Source of the DNA: CAVVFX01 sp963747535
GTDB lineage: Bacteria > Acidobacteriota > Terriglobia > Bryobacterales > Bryobacteraceae
Assembly (NCBI GenBank): GCA_963747535.1
Contig: CAVVFX010000001.1
Coordinates: 186,001-250,000, forward strand
Direction of reading: 5' to 3'
Length of the DNA stretch: 64,000 nt
Position numbers and translations under genes: made by a program. This document shows, piece after piece, positions 44,851 to 53,562 of this stretch. Every line of letters starts with the position of its first letter. Within the stretch, counting starts at the first letter, position 1. The notes under the pieces are model-generated. The model saw only the letters and a program-made list of their open reading frames with translations, was not told the origin of the DNA and searched no databases.

Positions 44851-45069
44851 CTACCGTGCGGCTGGCGGAAGCGGGTAATGATCTGGAGAATCTTTCCAAA
44901 GGCGTTTTTGACGCTCTCGAACAACAGCGCACGCTAATGCATCAGGCGGCAAATGAGCCAATTCTGGGACACAGGACTTGAGGCGCTCGTAGTCTTCCGA
45001 CAGTGGCTTCTGACCGTCCATCCATCGGGTGAGAACTTTGAGGGCGAGGGTGAAGTGCTCCGATTCCAT
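44851..45069 (-). CDS. small hypothetical protein
   Basis: 72 residues from the ATG at 45069 (AGGGG 8 bases upstream). Reads ESEHFTLALKVLTRWMDGQK, then LPPDALACAVVRERQKRLWK. Mostly helical. I do not recognise it. Operon partner of the zinc-finger gene. Confidence 0.45.
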   Translation of the reverse strand: MESEHFTLALKVLTRWMDGQKPLSEDYERLKSCVPELAHLPPDALACAVVRERQKRLWKDSPDHYPLPPAAR

Positions 45070-45370
45070 TGATGAGACCCCTGGAACCGAACTGCGTCGG
45101 TGTACTAATGCGCTGACACGCAGGTCAGCCGCACAACCCACTTCCTGATGAAACGGACATTTCGCTGGGTGCAGCCGACAACTAGAGCTTACCACCACAT
45201 ACTACCTTTCGTATACCCGAGGCTGCAAAGCTAGCGATGGGCTTTGACGACTTCGTCTCTGTCGCAAAGCTCGGCCGCACCGACAATCGAATGGACGGGA
45301 TGCGACGCGTCGGGAAGCCGACAATGCAGCGCTCTTAGTTAACAAGCCCATTAAATCGGTGGTTTGGCGA
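45070..45370. other. intergenic region between a zinc-finger operon and nifS
   Basis: I looked for a NifA upstream site (TGT-N10-ACA) and an IHF-like AT-rich stretch and saw no convincing one. TTAGTTAACAAGCCCATTAA near 45337 is the AT-richest part. No gene is evident. Confidence 0.35.
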
Positions 45371-45387
45371 TTGGCAACCAGCTTGCA
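45371..45387 (+). promoter_or_regulatory. candidate sigma-54 promoter of the nif operon
   Basis: TTGGCAACCAGCTTGCA: the -24 element TTGGCA and the -12 element TTGCA at the exact family spacing (consensus TGGCAC-N5-TTGC). Only the position after GGCA differs (A for C). It lies 20 bases before the nifS ATG, giving a leader of only about 9-10 bases, which is short. Confidence 0.55.
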
Positions 45388-45406
45388 TTATTTGTGAGTA
45401 AATCAG

Positions 45407-46615
45407 ATGGATCAGCGCACTGTCTATCTCGACAACAACGCAACCACACGAGTGGATCCGCGGGTCATGGAAGTCATGCTTCCCTGGTTCACCGAACACT
45501 ACGGCAATGCATCATCCATGCATAGTTTTGGATCGCAAGCCGCCGCCGAGGTGAAGACCGCCCGGTGTCAGGTGCAGGATTTAATCGGCGCGCAGTTCGA
45601 CAGCGAAATCGTTTTCACTTCGGGTGGAACGGAATCCGACAATGCAGCGCTTCTATCCGCGCTCGAAACTCAAAAGGGACGCGACGAGATTGTCACGTCT
45701 GAGGTAGAACATCCGGCGATCCTGGCGCTTTGCCAGTATCTCGAAAAGACCCGTCAAGTGAAGGTCCACTACGTTGGCGTCGGTGGGTGCGGACGTTTGG
45801 ACATTGAAGGTTACCGCCGCGTGTTGGGGCCTCGGACCGCGGTAGTTTCGCTGATGTGGGCGAACAACGAGACGGGGACGATCTTTCCGATTGCCGAATT
45901 GGCTGCGCCCGCGCACGACGCCGGAGCTCTGTTCCACACCGATGCCGTGCAAGCAGCCGGCAAGGTCCCGATGAACGTCAAAGAGACTGCAATCGACATG
46001 GTGTCGCTCTCCGGGCACAAGCTGCATGGGCCCAAAGGCATCGGCGCGCTGTACGTTCGGAAGGGTGCGCGCTTCTCTCCGCTCCTCCGGGGAGGCCGGC
46101 AGGAGCGGGGGCGGCGCGCCGGCACGGAGAATGCGCCCGCGATTATCGGATTTGGAATGGCAGCCGCGATGGCACGCTCGCCTTTTCTCTACGTCGAACT
46201 CGTTCGCAAGCTGCGCGACCGTTTGCAACGCGGTCTGCTGCAGCGTATCAACCGGGCCACGGTAATTGGCGACGTCAACCACCGTCTGCCGAACACCCTG
46301 AATATCGCATTTGAAGACATCGAGAGCGACGCAATCTTGCTGCTCCTGGACAAGTTCGGAATAGCGGCCTCTTCCGGATCGGCCTGCGCATCCGGCTCCA
46401 TGGAGCCATCGTACGTCCTGCGCGCCATGAAAGTTCCGTTCGCGGCCATTCATGGAGCAGTCCGGTTCTCTTTCTCGCGTGAGAACACGGAGGAAGATGT
46501 GGACCGTGTACTCGAGGCGATGCCGCAGATAGTCAAAACACTTCGCCGGCAACGAGACCCGGATGTTGTTTACGGCCCCACAGGCCTATCAGCTCAGGCA
46601 GGAGTACAAGCGTGA
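45407..46615 (+). CDS. nifS: cysteine desulfurase NifS
   Basis: 402 residues of a PLP-dependent class V aminotransferase: VYLDNNATTRVDPRV, YGNASSMHSFG, VFTSGGTESDNAALL, VSLMWANNETGTIFPI, FHTDAVQAAGKVP and the PLP lysine in SLSGHKLHGPKG. RRAGTENAPAIIGFG and the catalytic cysteine loop SSGSACASGSMEPSYVL follow. It strips sulfur from cysteine for the Fe-S clusters of nitrogenase. The Nif rather than Isc identity comes from the next genes. First gene of the operon; its stop overlaps the nifV start. Confidence 0.93.
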   Translation: MDQRTVYLDNNATTRVDPRVMEVMLPWFTEHYGNASSMHSFGSQAAAEVKTARCQVQDLIGAQFDSEIVFTSGGTESDNAALLSALETQKGRDEIVTSEVEHPAILALCQYLEKTRQVKVHYVGVGGCGRLDIEGYRRVLGPRTAVVSLMWANNETGTIFPIAELAAPAHDAGALFHTDAVQAAGKVPMNVKETAIDMVSLSGHKLHGPKGIGALYVRKGARFSPLLRGGRQERGRRAGTENAPAIIGFGMAAAMARSPFLYVELVRKLRDRLQRGLLQRINRATVIGDVNHRLPNTLNIAFEDIESDAILLLLDKFGIAASSGSACASGSMEPSYVLRAMKVPFAAIHGAVRFSFSRENTEEDVDRVLEAMPQIVKTLRRQRDPDVVYGPTGLSAQAGVQA

Positions 46616-47751
46616 AAATGACTAACGCGATTATCTTCAACGATTCAACTTTGCGGGACGGCGAACAGGCCCCGGGCGTCGCCTTTACGCCGGAAGAAAA
46701 GGTCGAGATCGCGCTGGCGTTGGAAGACGCCGGTGTAGATGAGATTGAAGCCGGGACCCCTGCGATGGGTAATTCGGAGATTGCGGCGATGGCTGCGGTC
46801 GGACAATCGCTGAGCAAAGCAGTCCCGATCGCGTGGTGCCGGATGACTGTGCCTGATGTCGACGCCGCGGTGAGGACTGGTCTGAAACGCGTCAATCTAT
46901 CGGCAGCCTTGTCCGATTGTCAGATTCGCGTCAAATATCGCACCGGCCGCGAAGACGTGTTGTCCCGTATCGACGGTGTGATCCGTTATGCAATCGAGTG
47001 CGGTCTGCAGGTCGCAATGGGCGGCGAGGATTCGAGCCGCGCCGACCTGGATTTCGTCTGCCAGGCCATACAAACCGCCGAGAAGGCGGGTGCTCATCGC
47101 TTTCGTTTCGCCGACACGCTGGGCGTGCTTGACCCGTTTGCGACTTACGATGTTTTCCGGCGTTTGCGATCCGAGACCGGTATGGAACTGGAGTTTCACG
47201 GGCACGACGACCTCGGACTGGCCACGGCGAACACGTTAGCGTCTATCCGCGGCGGAGCTACGCACGCGAGCGTCTGCGTCCTCGGTCTGGGGGAACGCGC
47301 TGGCAACGCCGCGCTGGAAGAAGTCGCGGCGGCGCTGGGTCCGATTTTGGGACGCAAGAGCGGCATCGATCTATCGCGTATGCCGGTGCTTGCCCAAACC
47401 GTCGCGTCGGCCGCGGGCAGGCCCATCCCGGCCGCCAAACCAATTGTTGGCGATTCCGTTTTTACTCACGAATCCGGTATCCACGTCCATGCGTTGCTCA
47501 AAGACCCGCAGACCTACGAGGCGATGGACCCGGCGCGTTTTGGACGCTCTCGCCGTTTTGTTCTTGGCAAGCACTCCGGCAAAGCATCGATCGCGAATGC
47601 TCTGGAAAAAATGGGCCTCGCTACCGACGACCGCCGCACGAGATTGGTGCTCGACCAGGTCCGAGCCCGCGCGAGCCGGACCAAGCGTTGGGTTGCCACG
47701 AATGAGTTACAGGAATTTCATGCGATCGCCAGTGCCCATTGCACCCAATAA
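46612..47751 (+). CDS. nifV: homocitrate synthase NifV
   Basis: 379 residues of the isopropylmalate/homocitrate synthase TIM barrel: NDSTLRDGEQAPGVAF (metal and acetyl-CoA site), DEIEAGTPAMGNSEIAAMAA, FRFADTLGVLDPF, LEFHGHDDLGLATANTLA (H-x-H metal ligands) and GLGERAGNAALEEVA, then FTHESGIHVHALLKD. It joins acetyl-CoA and 2-oxoglutarate to make homocitrate, the organic ligand of FeMo-co. Start GTG at 46612 overlaps the nifS stop (GTGA); ATG at 46618 is the alternative. The length fits NifV, shorter than LeuA. Confidence 0.93.
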   Translation: MKMTNAIIFNDSTLRDGEQAPGVAFTPEEKVEIALALEDAGVDEIEAGTPAMGNSEIAAMAAVGQSLSKAVPIAWCRMTVPDVDAAVRTGLKRVNLSAALSDCQIRVKYRTGREDVLSRIDGVIRYAIECGLQVAMGGEDSSRADLDFVCQAIQTAEKAGAHRFRFADTLGVLDPFATYDVFRRLRSETGMELEFHGHDDLGLATANTLASIRGGATHASVCVLGLGERAGNAALEEVAAALGPILGRKSGIDLSRMPVLAQTVASAAGRPIPAAKPIVGDSVFTHESGIHVHALLKDPQTYEAMDPARFGRSRRFVLGKHSGKASIANALEKMGLATDDRRTRLVLDQVRARASRTKRWVATNELQEFHAIASAHCTQ

Positions 47752-47763
47752 GAAAAGGCTCAT

Positions 47764-48096
47764 ATGAACGTTATCGATCAGCTCAAGCGTCTCTCGTCGG
47801 CGGAGGAGTTCTTCATCTTCCTCGATGTCTCCTACGATCCCAAGGTGTTGAATGTGGCTCGATTGCATATTCTCCGGCGGATGGGCGAATACCTGCGCGG
47901 CGAGACGGGCGCCGTGGCGGATGACGATACGGCGCGAGCCGCATGCCGCGCCCACCTGGAACATGCCTATAACGATTTTGTGAACTCCTCGCCCCTCGCT
48001 GAGCGGGTGTTTAAAGTTCTGAAGGATGCCGTGAAGCCGCCTTCCACACCGTTGGTTTCGCTCTCGTCGCTGATGCGCAAGAGCGAAGGGGATTAA
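47764..48096 (+). CDS. nifW: nitrogenase-protecting protein NifW
   Basis: 110 residues: LKRLSSAEEFFIFLDVSYDP and VLNVARLHILRRMGEYL, then ARAACRAHLEHAYNDFVNSS and LAERVFKVLKDA. This is the NifW family, small helical proteins that bind the MoFe protein and shield it from oxygen or help it mature. The position 12 bases after nifV matches many diazotrophs. NifW is specific to nitrogen fixers and so supports the nif identity of the operon. Confidence 0.93.
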   Translation: MNVIDQLKRLSSAEEFFIFLDVSYDPKVLNVARLHILRRMGEYLRGETGAVADDDTARAACRAHLEHAYNDFVNSSPLAERVFKVLKDAVKPPSTPLVSLSSLMRKSEGD

Positions 48097-48134
48097 CGCA
48101 GGACTAACCGAAGTAACAAAAAGGACAAACCAAC

Positions 48135-48349
48135 ATGGATCGATTGACGCTTTTCGGACTTTTCGCTGTCTTGGCAATGCTGATCAGTTACGCGCTTGAA
48201 AATCGCGGTTCCGGTTCGTACTCATCTTTGCAGGTTCCTGCGTATTGGGTTCGACTTACGGATTCCTTCAAGGCGCGTGGCCTTTCGGAATGGTGGAAGC
48301 AGTGTGGTCGGTCGTAGCGGTTCGCCGCTGGTGGTCGATTCGCGGGTAG
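48135..48349 (+). pseudogene. small nif-linked membrane protein, frame changes midway
   Basis: The start MDRLTLFGLFAVLAMLISYA, then LENR, is a membrane helix. Near 48206-48216 the frame should change by one base. The other frame continues RFRFVLIFAGSCVLGSTYGF, LQGAWPFGMVEAVWSVVA, VRRWW to a stop at 48349, 10 bases before fixA, giving a second helix. The drawn frame ends in unlikely text at 48317. The intact protein would be about 70 residues. I believe a similar protein sits beside nif or fix genes elsewhere, but its function is unknown. RBS AAAAAGGA precedes the ATG. Confidence 0.65.
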
Positions 48350-48358
48350 GGAACCATT

Positions 48359-49213
48359 ATGCATATCGTTGTCTGCATCAAACAAGTTCCCGATAGCGCG
48401 CAGATCCGCGTCCATCCGGTCACCAATACCATCATGCGGCAAGGGGTGCCGAGCATCATCAATCCGTTCGATTTGTTCGCGCTTGAGGAAGCGATGCGTC
48501 TGCGGGACTTGGCGGGCGGCGAGGTGACAGTGCTGTGCATGGGGCCCCCGATGGCAGAAGACAGCCTGCGTAAAGCGCTGGCCTACGGCGCCGAACGCGC
48601 GATTCTTCTGACGGACCGCCAGTTCGCAGGATCGGACACTCTGGCAACGACGTTCGCGCTGGCATCCGCAATCGTCAAGATCGGCACAACCTGGAGCGAG
48701 CCAGCCATCGTGTTCACCGGCAAGCAGACCATCGATGGCGACACTGCGCAAGTGGGCCCCGGCATTGCCAAACGGCTCAACTTCACGCAACTGACTTACG
48801 TCTCGCGCATAGTGAATGCGGACTCCGCAACCGGTGTCATTACCGTCGAACGCCGCGCGGAAGGGGGCGTGCAGGTTCTCGCTTCCCGATTGCCCGCGCT
48901 CATCACCATGCTCGAAGATACGAACACGATGCGACGCGGTACGATGGCCGATGCGCTGCGGTCAGCGCGCGCCGAAGTAATCAAATGGAGTGCGGTGGAC
49001 GCAGGCATCACCGATACATTGAAGTGCGGACTGCGCGGTTCCCCGACCGTAGTGAAGAAGGTTTTCGCGCCTCCCGCGCGGGACAAGAAGGCACATCAAA
49101 TCCCGGTGATCAACCGTTCGTTTGCCGAGTTGGCCGAGGACCTGATGACGGAAATATTTGCACGCAATCCGGCGATTGAAGCCGACCTGGTTCGGCGCGC
49201 GGAAGGCGAATGA
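48359..49213 (+). CDS. fixA: electron-bifurcating ETF beta subunit FixA
   Basis: 284 residues: MHIVVCIKQVPDSAQIRV, GVPSIINPFDLFALEEAMRL, VTVLCMGPPMAEDSLRKALA, YGAERAILLTDRQFAGSDTL, then FTGKQTIDGDTAQVGPGIAK, the AMP/FAD-binding segment of bifurcating ETFs, and RLPALITM. With FixB it forms the ETF that splits electrons from NADH between quinone and a low-potential ferredoxin or flavodoxin for nitrogenase. The next gene starts 1 base after its stop. Confidence 0.94.
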   Translation: MHIVVCIKQVPDSAQIRVHPVTNTIMRQGVPSIINPFDLFALEEAMRLRDLAGGEVTVLCMGPPMAEDSLRKALAYGAERAILLTDRQFAGSDTLATTFALASAIVKIGTTWSEPAIVFTGKQTIDGDTAQVGPGIAKRLNFTQLTYVSRIVNADSATGVITVERRAEGGVQVLASRLPALITMLEDTNTMRRGTMADALRSARAEVIKWSAVDAGITDTLKCGLRGSPTVVKKVFAPPARDKKAHQIPVINRSFAELAEDLMTEIFARNPAIEADLVRRAEGE

Positions 49214-49214
49214 A

Positions 49215-50306
49215 ATGAGCGAGACAAAACCCAAACACGCGGCGGGCAGAGCGGGATCAAAAAAGGAACTTCCCGAGCATTTCAAGGCGTACAAGGGCGT
49301 CTGGGTATTCGTGGAGTACGAGCACGGCCAGATTCATCCGGTATCACTCGAACTGTTGGGAGAGGGACGCAAACTCGCCGATAAGCTCAAGGTCGATCTC
49401 GCCGGCGTCATCATGGGTTCGTCACTGGCGGAGGTCGCGCTCGCCGCCGGAGAGTGTTTCGAGTTTGGTGCGGACGTCATTTATCTGGTCGCCGACCCTG
49501 TACTTACTCACTACCGCAATGAGCCCTTCACGCGGGCTATGACGGGCTTGGTCAATAAATACCAGCCAGAGATTCTGCTGCTAGGCGCGACTACCTTAGG
49601 GCGCGACCTCGCGGGATCGGTGGCAACCACGTTGCTAACCGGTCTGACGGCCGATTGCACCGAACTCGCCATCGACGATGAACGCTCGCTCGCGGCTACA
49701 CGGCCAACCTTCGGCGGATCACTACTCTGCACCATTCATACCCTCAATTGCCGTCCGCAAATGGCGACGGTCCGGCCGCGCGTAATGGGGATGCCGTCGC
49801 GCGAACCCGGCAGGCTGGGGCGCATCGTCGAGTTTCCGCTCGGCATGGCCGAGGATGACATTATCACCAAGGTGCTGCAATTCATCCCGGATCGCGACTC
49901 TCACAATGCGCAACTGGCTTTCGCGGATATCGTCGTGGCAGGTGGTCTGGGACTCAAATCGGTCGACAATTTTCAGGTAGTGAAGAACCTTGCGGAAGTT
50001 TTGGGAGGCGACTACGGAGGCTCCCGTCCGCTGGTACAGAAGGGCTGGATCGCGGCAGACCGGCAGATCGGGCAGACCGGCAAAACGATCCGTCCGAAAC
50101 TTTACATCGCGGCGGGCATTTCCGGCGCGATTCAGCATCGCATGGGTGTGGAGAGCGCCGATCTGATCGTCGCGATCAACACCGATCCGAATGCTCCCAT
50201 TTTCGACTTCGCTCATGTCGGCATCGTTGCCGATGCGGTCGAACTTCTGCCGGCGCTGACCAAGACGTTACGCGAGCGGCTGGCAATCAACTGTGTCCCG
50301 GCATAG
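49215..50306 (+). CDS. fixB: electron-bifurcating ETF alpha subunit FixB
   Basis: 363 residues from the ATG at 49215; the longer frame back to 49158 lies inside fixA. VWVFVEYEHGQIHPVSLELL, ADKLKVDLAGVIMG and PEILLLGATTLGRDLAGSVA precede the C-terminal FAD domain GGLGLKSVDNFQVVKNLAEV, SRPLVQKGWIAADRQIGQTG, PKLYIAAGISGAIQHRMG and INTDPNAPIFDFAHVGIVAD. It carries the electron-transferring FAD. The N-terminus has a basic extension (KPKHAAGRAGSKK) not needed for the fold. Confidence 0.94.
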   Translation: MSETKPKHAAGRAGSKKELPEHFKAYKGVWVFVEYEHGQIHPVSLELLGEGRKLADKLKVDLAGVIMGSSLAEVALAAGECFEFGADVIYLVADPVLTHYRNEPFTRAMTGLVNKYQPEILLLGATTLGRDLAGSVATTLLTGLTADCTELAIDDERSLAATRPTFGGSLLCTIHTLNCRPQMATVRPRVMGMPSREPGRLGRIVEFPLGMAEDDIITKVLQFIPDRDSHNAQLAFADIVVAGGLGLKSVDNFQVVKNLAEVLGGDYGGSRPLVQKGWIAADRQIGQTGKTIRPKLYIAAGISGAIQHRMGVESADLIVAINTDPNAPIFDFAHVGIVADAVELLPALTKTLRERLAINCVPA

Positions 50307-50318
50307 AGGGGGATATCG

Positions 50319-51965
50319 ATGAACGAGAAATTCGACGCAATCGTAGTAGGCGCGGGGCCGGCCGGTAATACGGCGGCGTACACCATGGCCAAGGCGGGGC
50401 TCAACGTTCTGCAACTGGAGCGGGGCGAATACCCCGGCTCAAAAAACGTTCAGGGCGCAATTCTCTACGCCGACTCGCTGGAGAAGATCATTCCCGATTT
50501 TCGCGACGACGCGCCTTTGGAGCGCCACGTCATCGAACAGCGCATGTGGATGATGGATGAGACATCCTATGTCGGCATGCACTACCGTTCGGAAGATTTC
50601 AATTAAGAGCGGCCGAACCGCTACACGATTATTCGCGCGCAGTTCGATAAGTGGTTCAGCGGGCGGGTACGTAGCGCCGGTGCTGTGGTTCTTTGTGAGA
50701 CAACGGTTACGGGCTTAATCCGTGACGCTCACGGCAAGGTCGTTGGCGTCCACACTGATCGCCTGGATGGCGATGTTTTCGCGGATGTCGTAGTCCTAGG
50801 TGAGGGCGTAAATGGGTTTGTCGGACAGCAATCGGGGCTAAGGCCGGAGCTCCAACCCCACGCGGTCGCTCTGGCTGTCAAGGAAATGCACTTCCTACCG
50901 CAGGAAACGATTGAAAACCGCTTCAATCTGAAGGGTGACGAGGGAGTGGTGATTGAAGCGATGGGGACTGTCAGCGCCGGCGCGGCGGGGATGGGCTTCA
51001 TCTATACGAATAAGGAGTCGATCTCGATCGGCATCGGCTGCCTGGTCTCCGATTTCGCTGAAACCGGAGCTACGCCTTATGGACTCCTGGAGGCCTTTGA
51101 GAATCATCCCAGTGTGAAGCCGCTACTGACGGGATCCGAGTGCAAGGAGTATGCGGCACACCTGATCCCCGAAGGGGGCTATAGGGCTATGCCCGAACTC
51201 TGTGGTGACGGGTGGATCATCGTTGGCGATGCGGGACAGTTCGTCAACTCAGTCCACCGCGAGGGCTCGAATTTGGCGATGGTTACAGGGATGGTCGCAG
51301 GCCAGACGATCGCCGACTTGAAGCGCGGGGGCAAGCCATTGAGTAAGTCGAACCTGGCGGCTTATAAGAAGACGTTGGACGGCTCTTTCGTCATGAAGGA
51401 TCTGAAGAAGTACAAGAACATACCCGGCTACATGCACGCTAACAGCAAGATGTTGTTCGGAACTTACCCGCGATTGATCGGCCAGGCGGCACAGAATTGG
51501 TTCCGGGTCGATGGCGTCGATAAACGCACGAAAGAGAAGGAGATTCTGTCCTCCTTTTTCCGGGGCAGGAAGCTGACAGGAGTTATTGGAGACGCAGTCA
51601 AATTTGCGAGGGCATGGAGAATATTAGGCTACGCTGAAATTCAAGAAGCTTTTGTCCCTGAAGATATAGTTGTCAAGCTGCCTGCGGTGAAAGTGGAGGG
51701 TAAGCTTTACTCCAACCGCTATCTTGTCGACTCTCATAATCCGCATATCAAGGTGAGGCCCCACGACAAGCCGTCGCCTGCCTTGGTTTCGCTAACGCAC
51801 ATTTGTCCCGCCGGTTGCTACAGCATGAACGATAGGGGGCATGTTGAGATCGCGGCCGATGGCTGTCTGGAGTGCGGCACTTGCCGTGTCGTATGCGCGC
51901 CTACCGGAGAGATCGAATGGAACTATCCGCGCGGTGGCTTCGGCATCCTGTTCAAGTTCGGGTAG
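50319..51965 (+). pseudogene. fixC: FixC-FixX fusion (ETF-quinone oxidoreductase with ferredoxin), internal TAA
   Basis: The first 95 codons give FDAIVVGAGPAGNTAAYTMA, LQLERGEYPGSKNVQGAI, the FAD entry of FixC. A TAA at 50604-50606 follows SEDFN; the same frame goes on ERPNRYTIIRAQFDKWF, then GAGMGFIYTNKES-type text (SAGAAGMGFIYTNKESIS) and GDAGQFVNSVHREGSNLAM. From about residue 455 the FixX part begins (KLYSNRYLVD), with LTHICPAGCYS and CLECGTCRVVCAP, a ferredoxin site. Normally fixX is separate; here it is fused, about 548 codons in all. The stop is a substitution, not a frameshift, and could be an error. An internal restart near 50685 would miss the FAD start. Confidence 0.88.
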
Positions 51966-51971
51966 GCGTGA

Positions 51972-52460
51972 CTAAGACTGCTCGAAGCGGCCGTCCGCAA
52001 CCGCTCCCGTCGGCGAAGTGTTTTCGTACCAACCTACGCGGTCGACGGGAAAATGGTCGAAGGCGGGAACGTAGGGCTTGATGTCGAGCAACGGCGTGCC
52101 GTCCAGGATATCGACTTCGGCCACGAGCAGCGCGCTACCCTGAACTCTTAGCAACCGGACTGGCGACATTCCGATGTGGTTCGGCCGCACAGGCGATCGG
52201 GTAGCAAACACGCCGCAGTCAATCTCCTTCAAGTAAGGCCGAACTACCAGTTGCGTTTCAGCGGCCCGGTCGAAGGAATAGAGCAACCAGACGCGATCAA
52301 ATCCGTCGATGTCCTTTAGCCCCGCTTCGAAGCCTGGAAACAATTCCACCCTCCCTTCCACGCCCCGTGACACCGAACTCTGAATCGGAGTGCCAGCGGT
52401 CCCAGTCCCGACCGTTACCTCATGCAACCCGGCCCGGCGGAACGCCACGACGGCAAGCAC
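51972..52460 (-). CDS. TrmO/TsaA-like SAM-dependent tRNA methyltransferase family protein
   Basis: Up to 162 residues. PIQSSVSRGVEGRVELFPGF, LKDIDGFDRVWLLYSFDRA, VFATRSPVRPNHIGMSPVRL, VAEVDILDGTPLLDIKPYVP and FDHFPVDRVGWYE are the markers of the TsaA/TrmO beta-barrel family, which methylates t6A37 of tRNA. Members also appear beside nif genes and in methanogens with other proposed roles. The first 25 residues do not fit and the real start may be a TTG or lie at an indel. It is convergent with fixCX, 6 bases apart. Confidence 0.85.
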   Translation of the reverse strand: MLAVVAFRRAGLHEVTVGTGTAGTPIQSSVSRGVEGRVELFPGFEAGLKDIDGFDRVWLLYSFDRAAETQLVVRPYLKEIDCGVFATRSPVRPNHIGMSPVRLLRVQGSALLVAEVDILDGTPLLDIKPYVPAFDHFPVDRVGWYENTSPTGAVADGRFEQS

Positions 52461-52743
52461 GGCGGCGGCCTCGTTGAACGCCGATCCAATGCGCTGATCT
52501 TCACATCATCTCCTCTCGGGATTCGCCCGCTGCCCTATCGCTGCCTCTATTTATTCGCCCATTGCCTATCAGGTCCGGCCTCGAACGAGGAAGCACAGCC
52601 AAACACCAGCCGCGCTGGCCGCATCGTAGATGCGGGCGCGGCATAGCCGTTTGTTGTGCTTGCATTCTCAGCCCTTGGCCCTGATCGGCTGCGGTCTCAC
52701 AAGAGGCTACATTGGGTGGCCTCACCAACGAAAGGAAAGTTTT

Positions 52744-52920
52744 ATGAAGAAATCAGCGCTCATCATCGGCCAGTTCACCAAGGAAGAACACGTCTTCAAG
52801 GGCAAAATCAAAACCCTCGCCATCGACGCCACCGTCACGCTCCAGCCCAACGACGACAAGGAGAAGGACATCCACCCGGATTACATCGTCCTCCACGGCC
52901 ATGTCGTTGCCTCTCGCTAA
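52744..52920 (+). pseudogene. DUF736-like protein, truncated
   Basis: 58 residues from the ATG at 52744 (AAAGGAAAG upstream): IGQFTKEEHVFKGKIKTLAI, TVTLQPNDDKEKDIHPDYIV. This is the DUF736 pattern of small plasmid or ICE-linked proteins, normally about 100 residues with a second half ending in IWSR. It runs straight into DctA-like DNA at about 52905. Confidence 0.6.
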
Positions 52921-53558
52921 GCTCATGCTGTGCGTGTACTTGACAGGGGGCCTGTTCATATTCGTCGTCCCGGGGAGCGATCGCGCGCACGCACGGCTTC
53001 AGTCTCTGGAAATTCCTCTGAAGTACATTGAAGATGAGATATTGATCGTGATGGGAACCTCGTCTTCGAAAACGGTTTTGCCCAGAATGATCGCCAAGCC
53101 CGAGAATCTGGGTTGTGCAAAATCGGTGGTGGGGCTGGTCGTCCCGGTGGAATACGGTTCCAACCTGGATGGGACTTCGATCGATCTGACGATAGCCGCG
53201 ATCTTTTGTGGCGCAGTCCACCAATACGCAGTTGAGCACGGGCGAGGAATGGTGGATTCTGCTGATCCTGATGCTGACGTCGAAGGGCTCGGCAACGGTG
53301 ACCGGTGGAGGGTTCATCACGCTCGCCGCCACACTCTCTTCGATCGGGACAGTTCCGGTGTCAGGTATCACGCAGTTGCTGTGCGTCGACCGGTTCATGT
53401 CTCAGAGGCGGTCCGTGACGAACCTGATCGGCAACGGCGTCGCCACCATCGTCGTCGCGAAGTGGGAGCGCGAATTCGACGACGATCGAGGCGCCTTGTT
53501 GTTGAATGGGACGCCCGTGACGGCGGACGAACTCGCCGGGAGGATAGCCGGGGCCTAA
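52905..53558 (+). pseudogene. DctA-like dicarboxylate/H+ symporter, C-terminal remnant
   Basis: The text PLAKLMLCVYLTGGLFIFVV, DEILIVMGTSSSKTVLPRMI, GCAKSVVGLVVP and NLDGTSIDLTIAAIF belongs to the DctA/GltP family. A run of four T at 53204-53207 has one T too many. One frame over, AQSTNTQLSTGEEWWILLIL, MLTSKGSATVTGGGFITLAA and FMSQRRSVTNLIGNGVATIV finish the protein. The N-terminal half is missing, and family residues are altered (YSFNLDGT is YGSNLDGT). It must be dead as a transporter. Confidence 0.8.
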
Positions 53559-53562
53559 GCCA

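Noticed and set aside
45200..45370. NifA upstream activator (TGT-N10-ACA) before nifS
   Set aside because: I looked for it and found no match with correct spacing.
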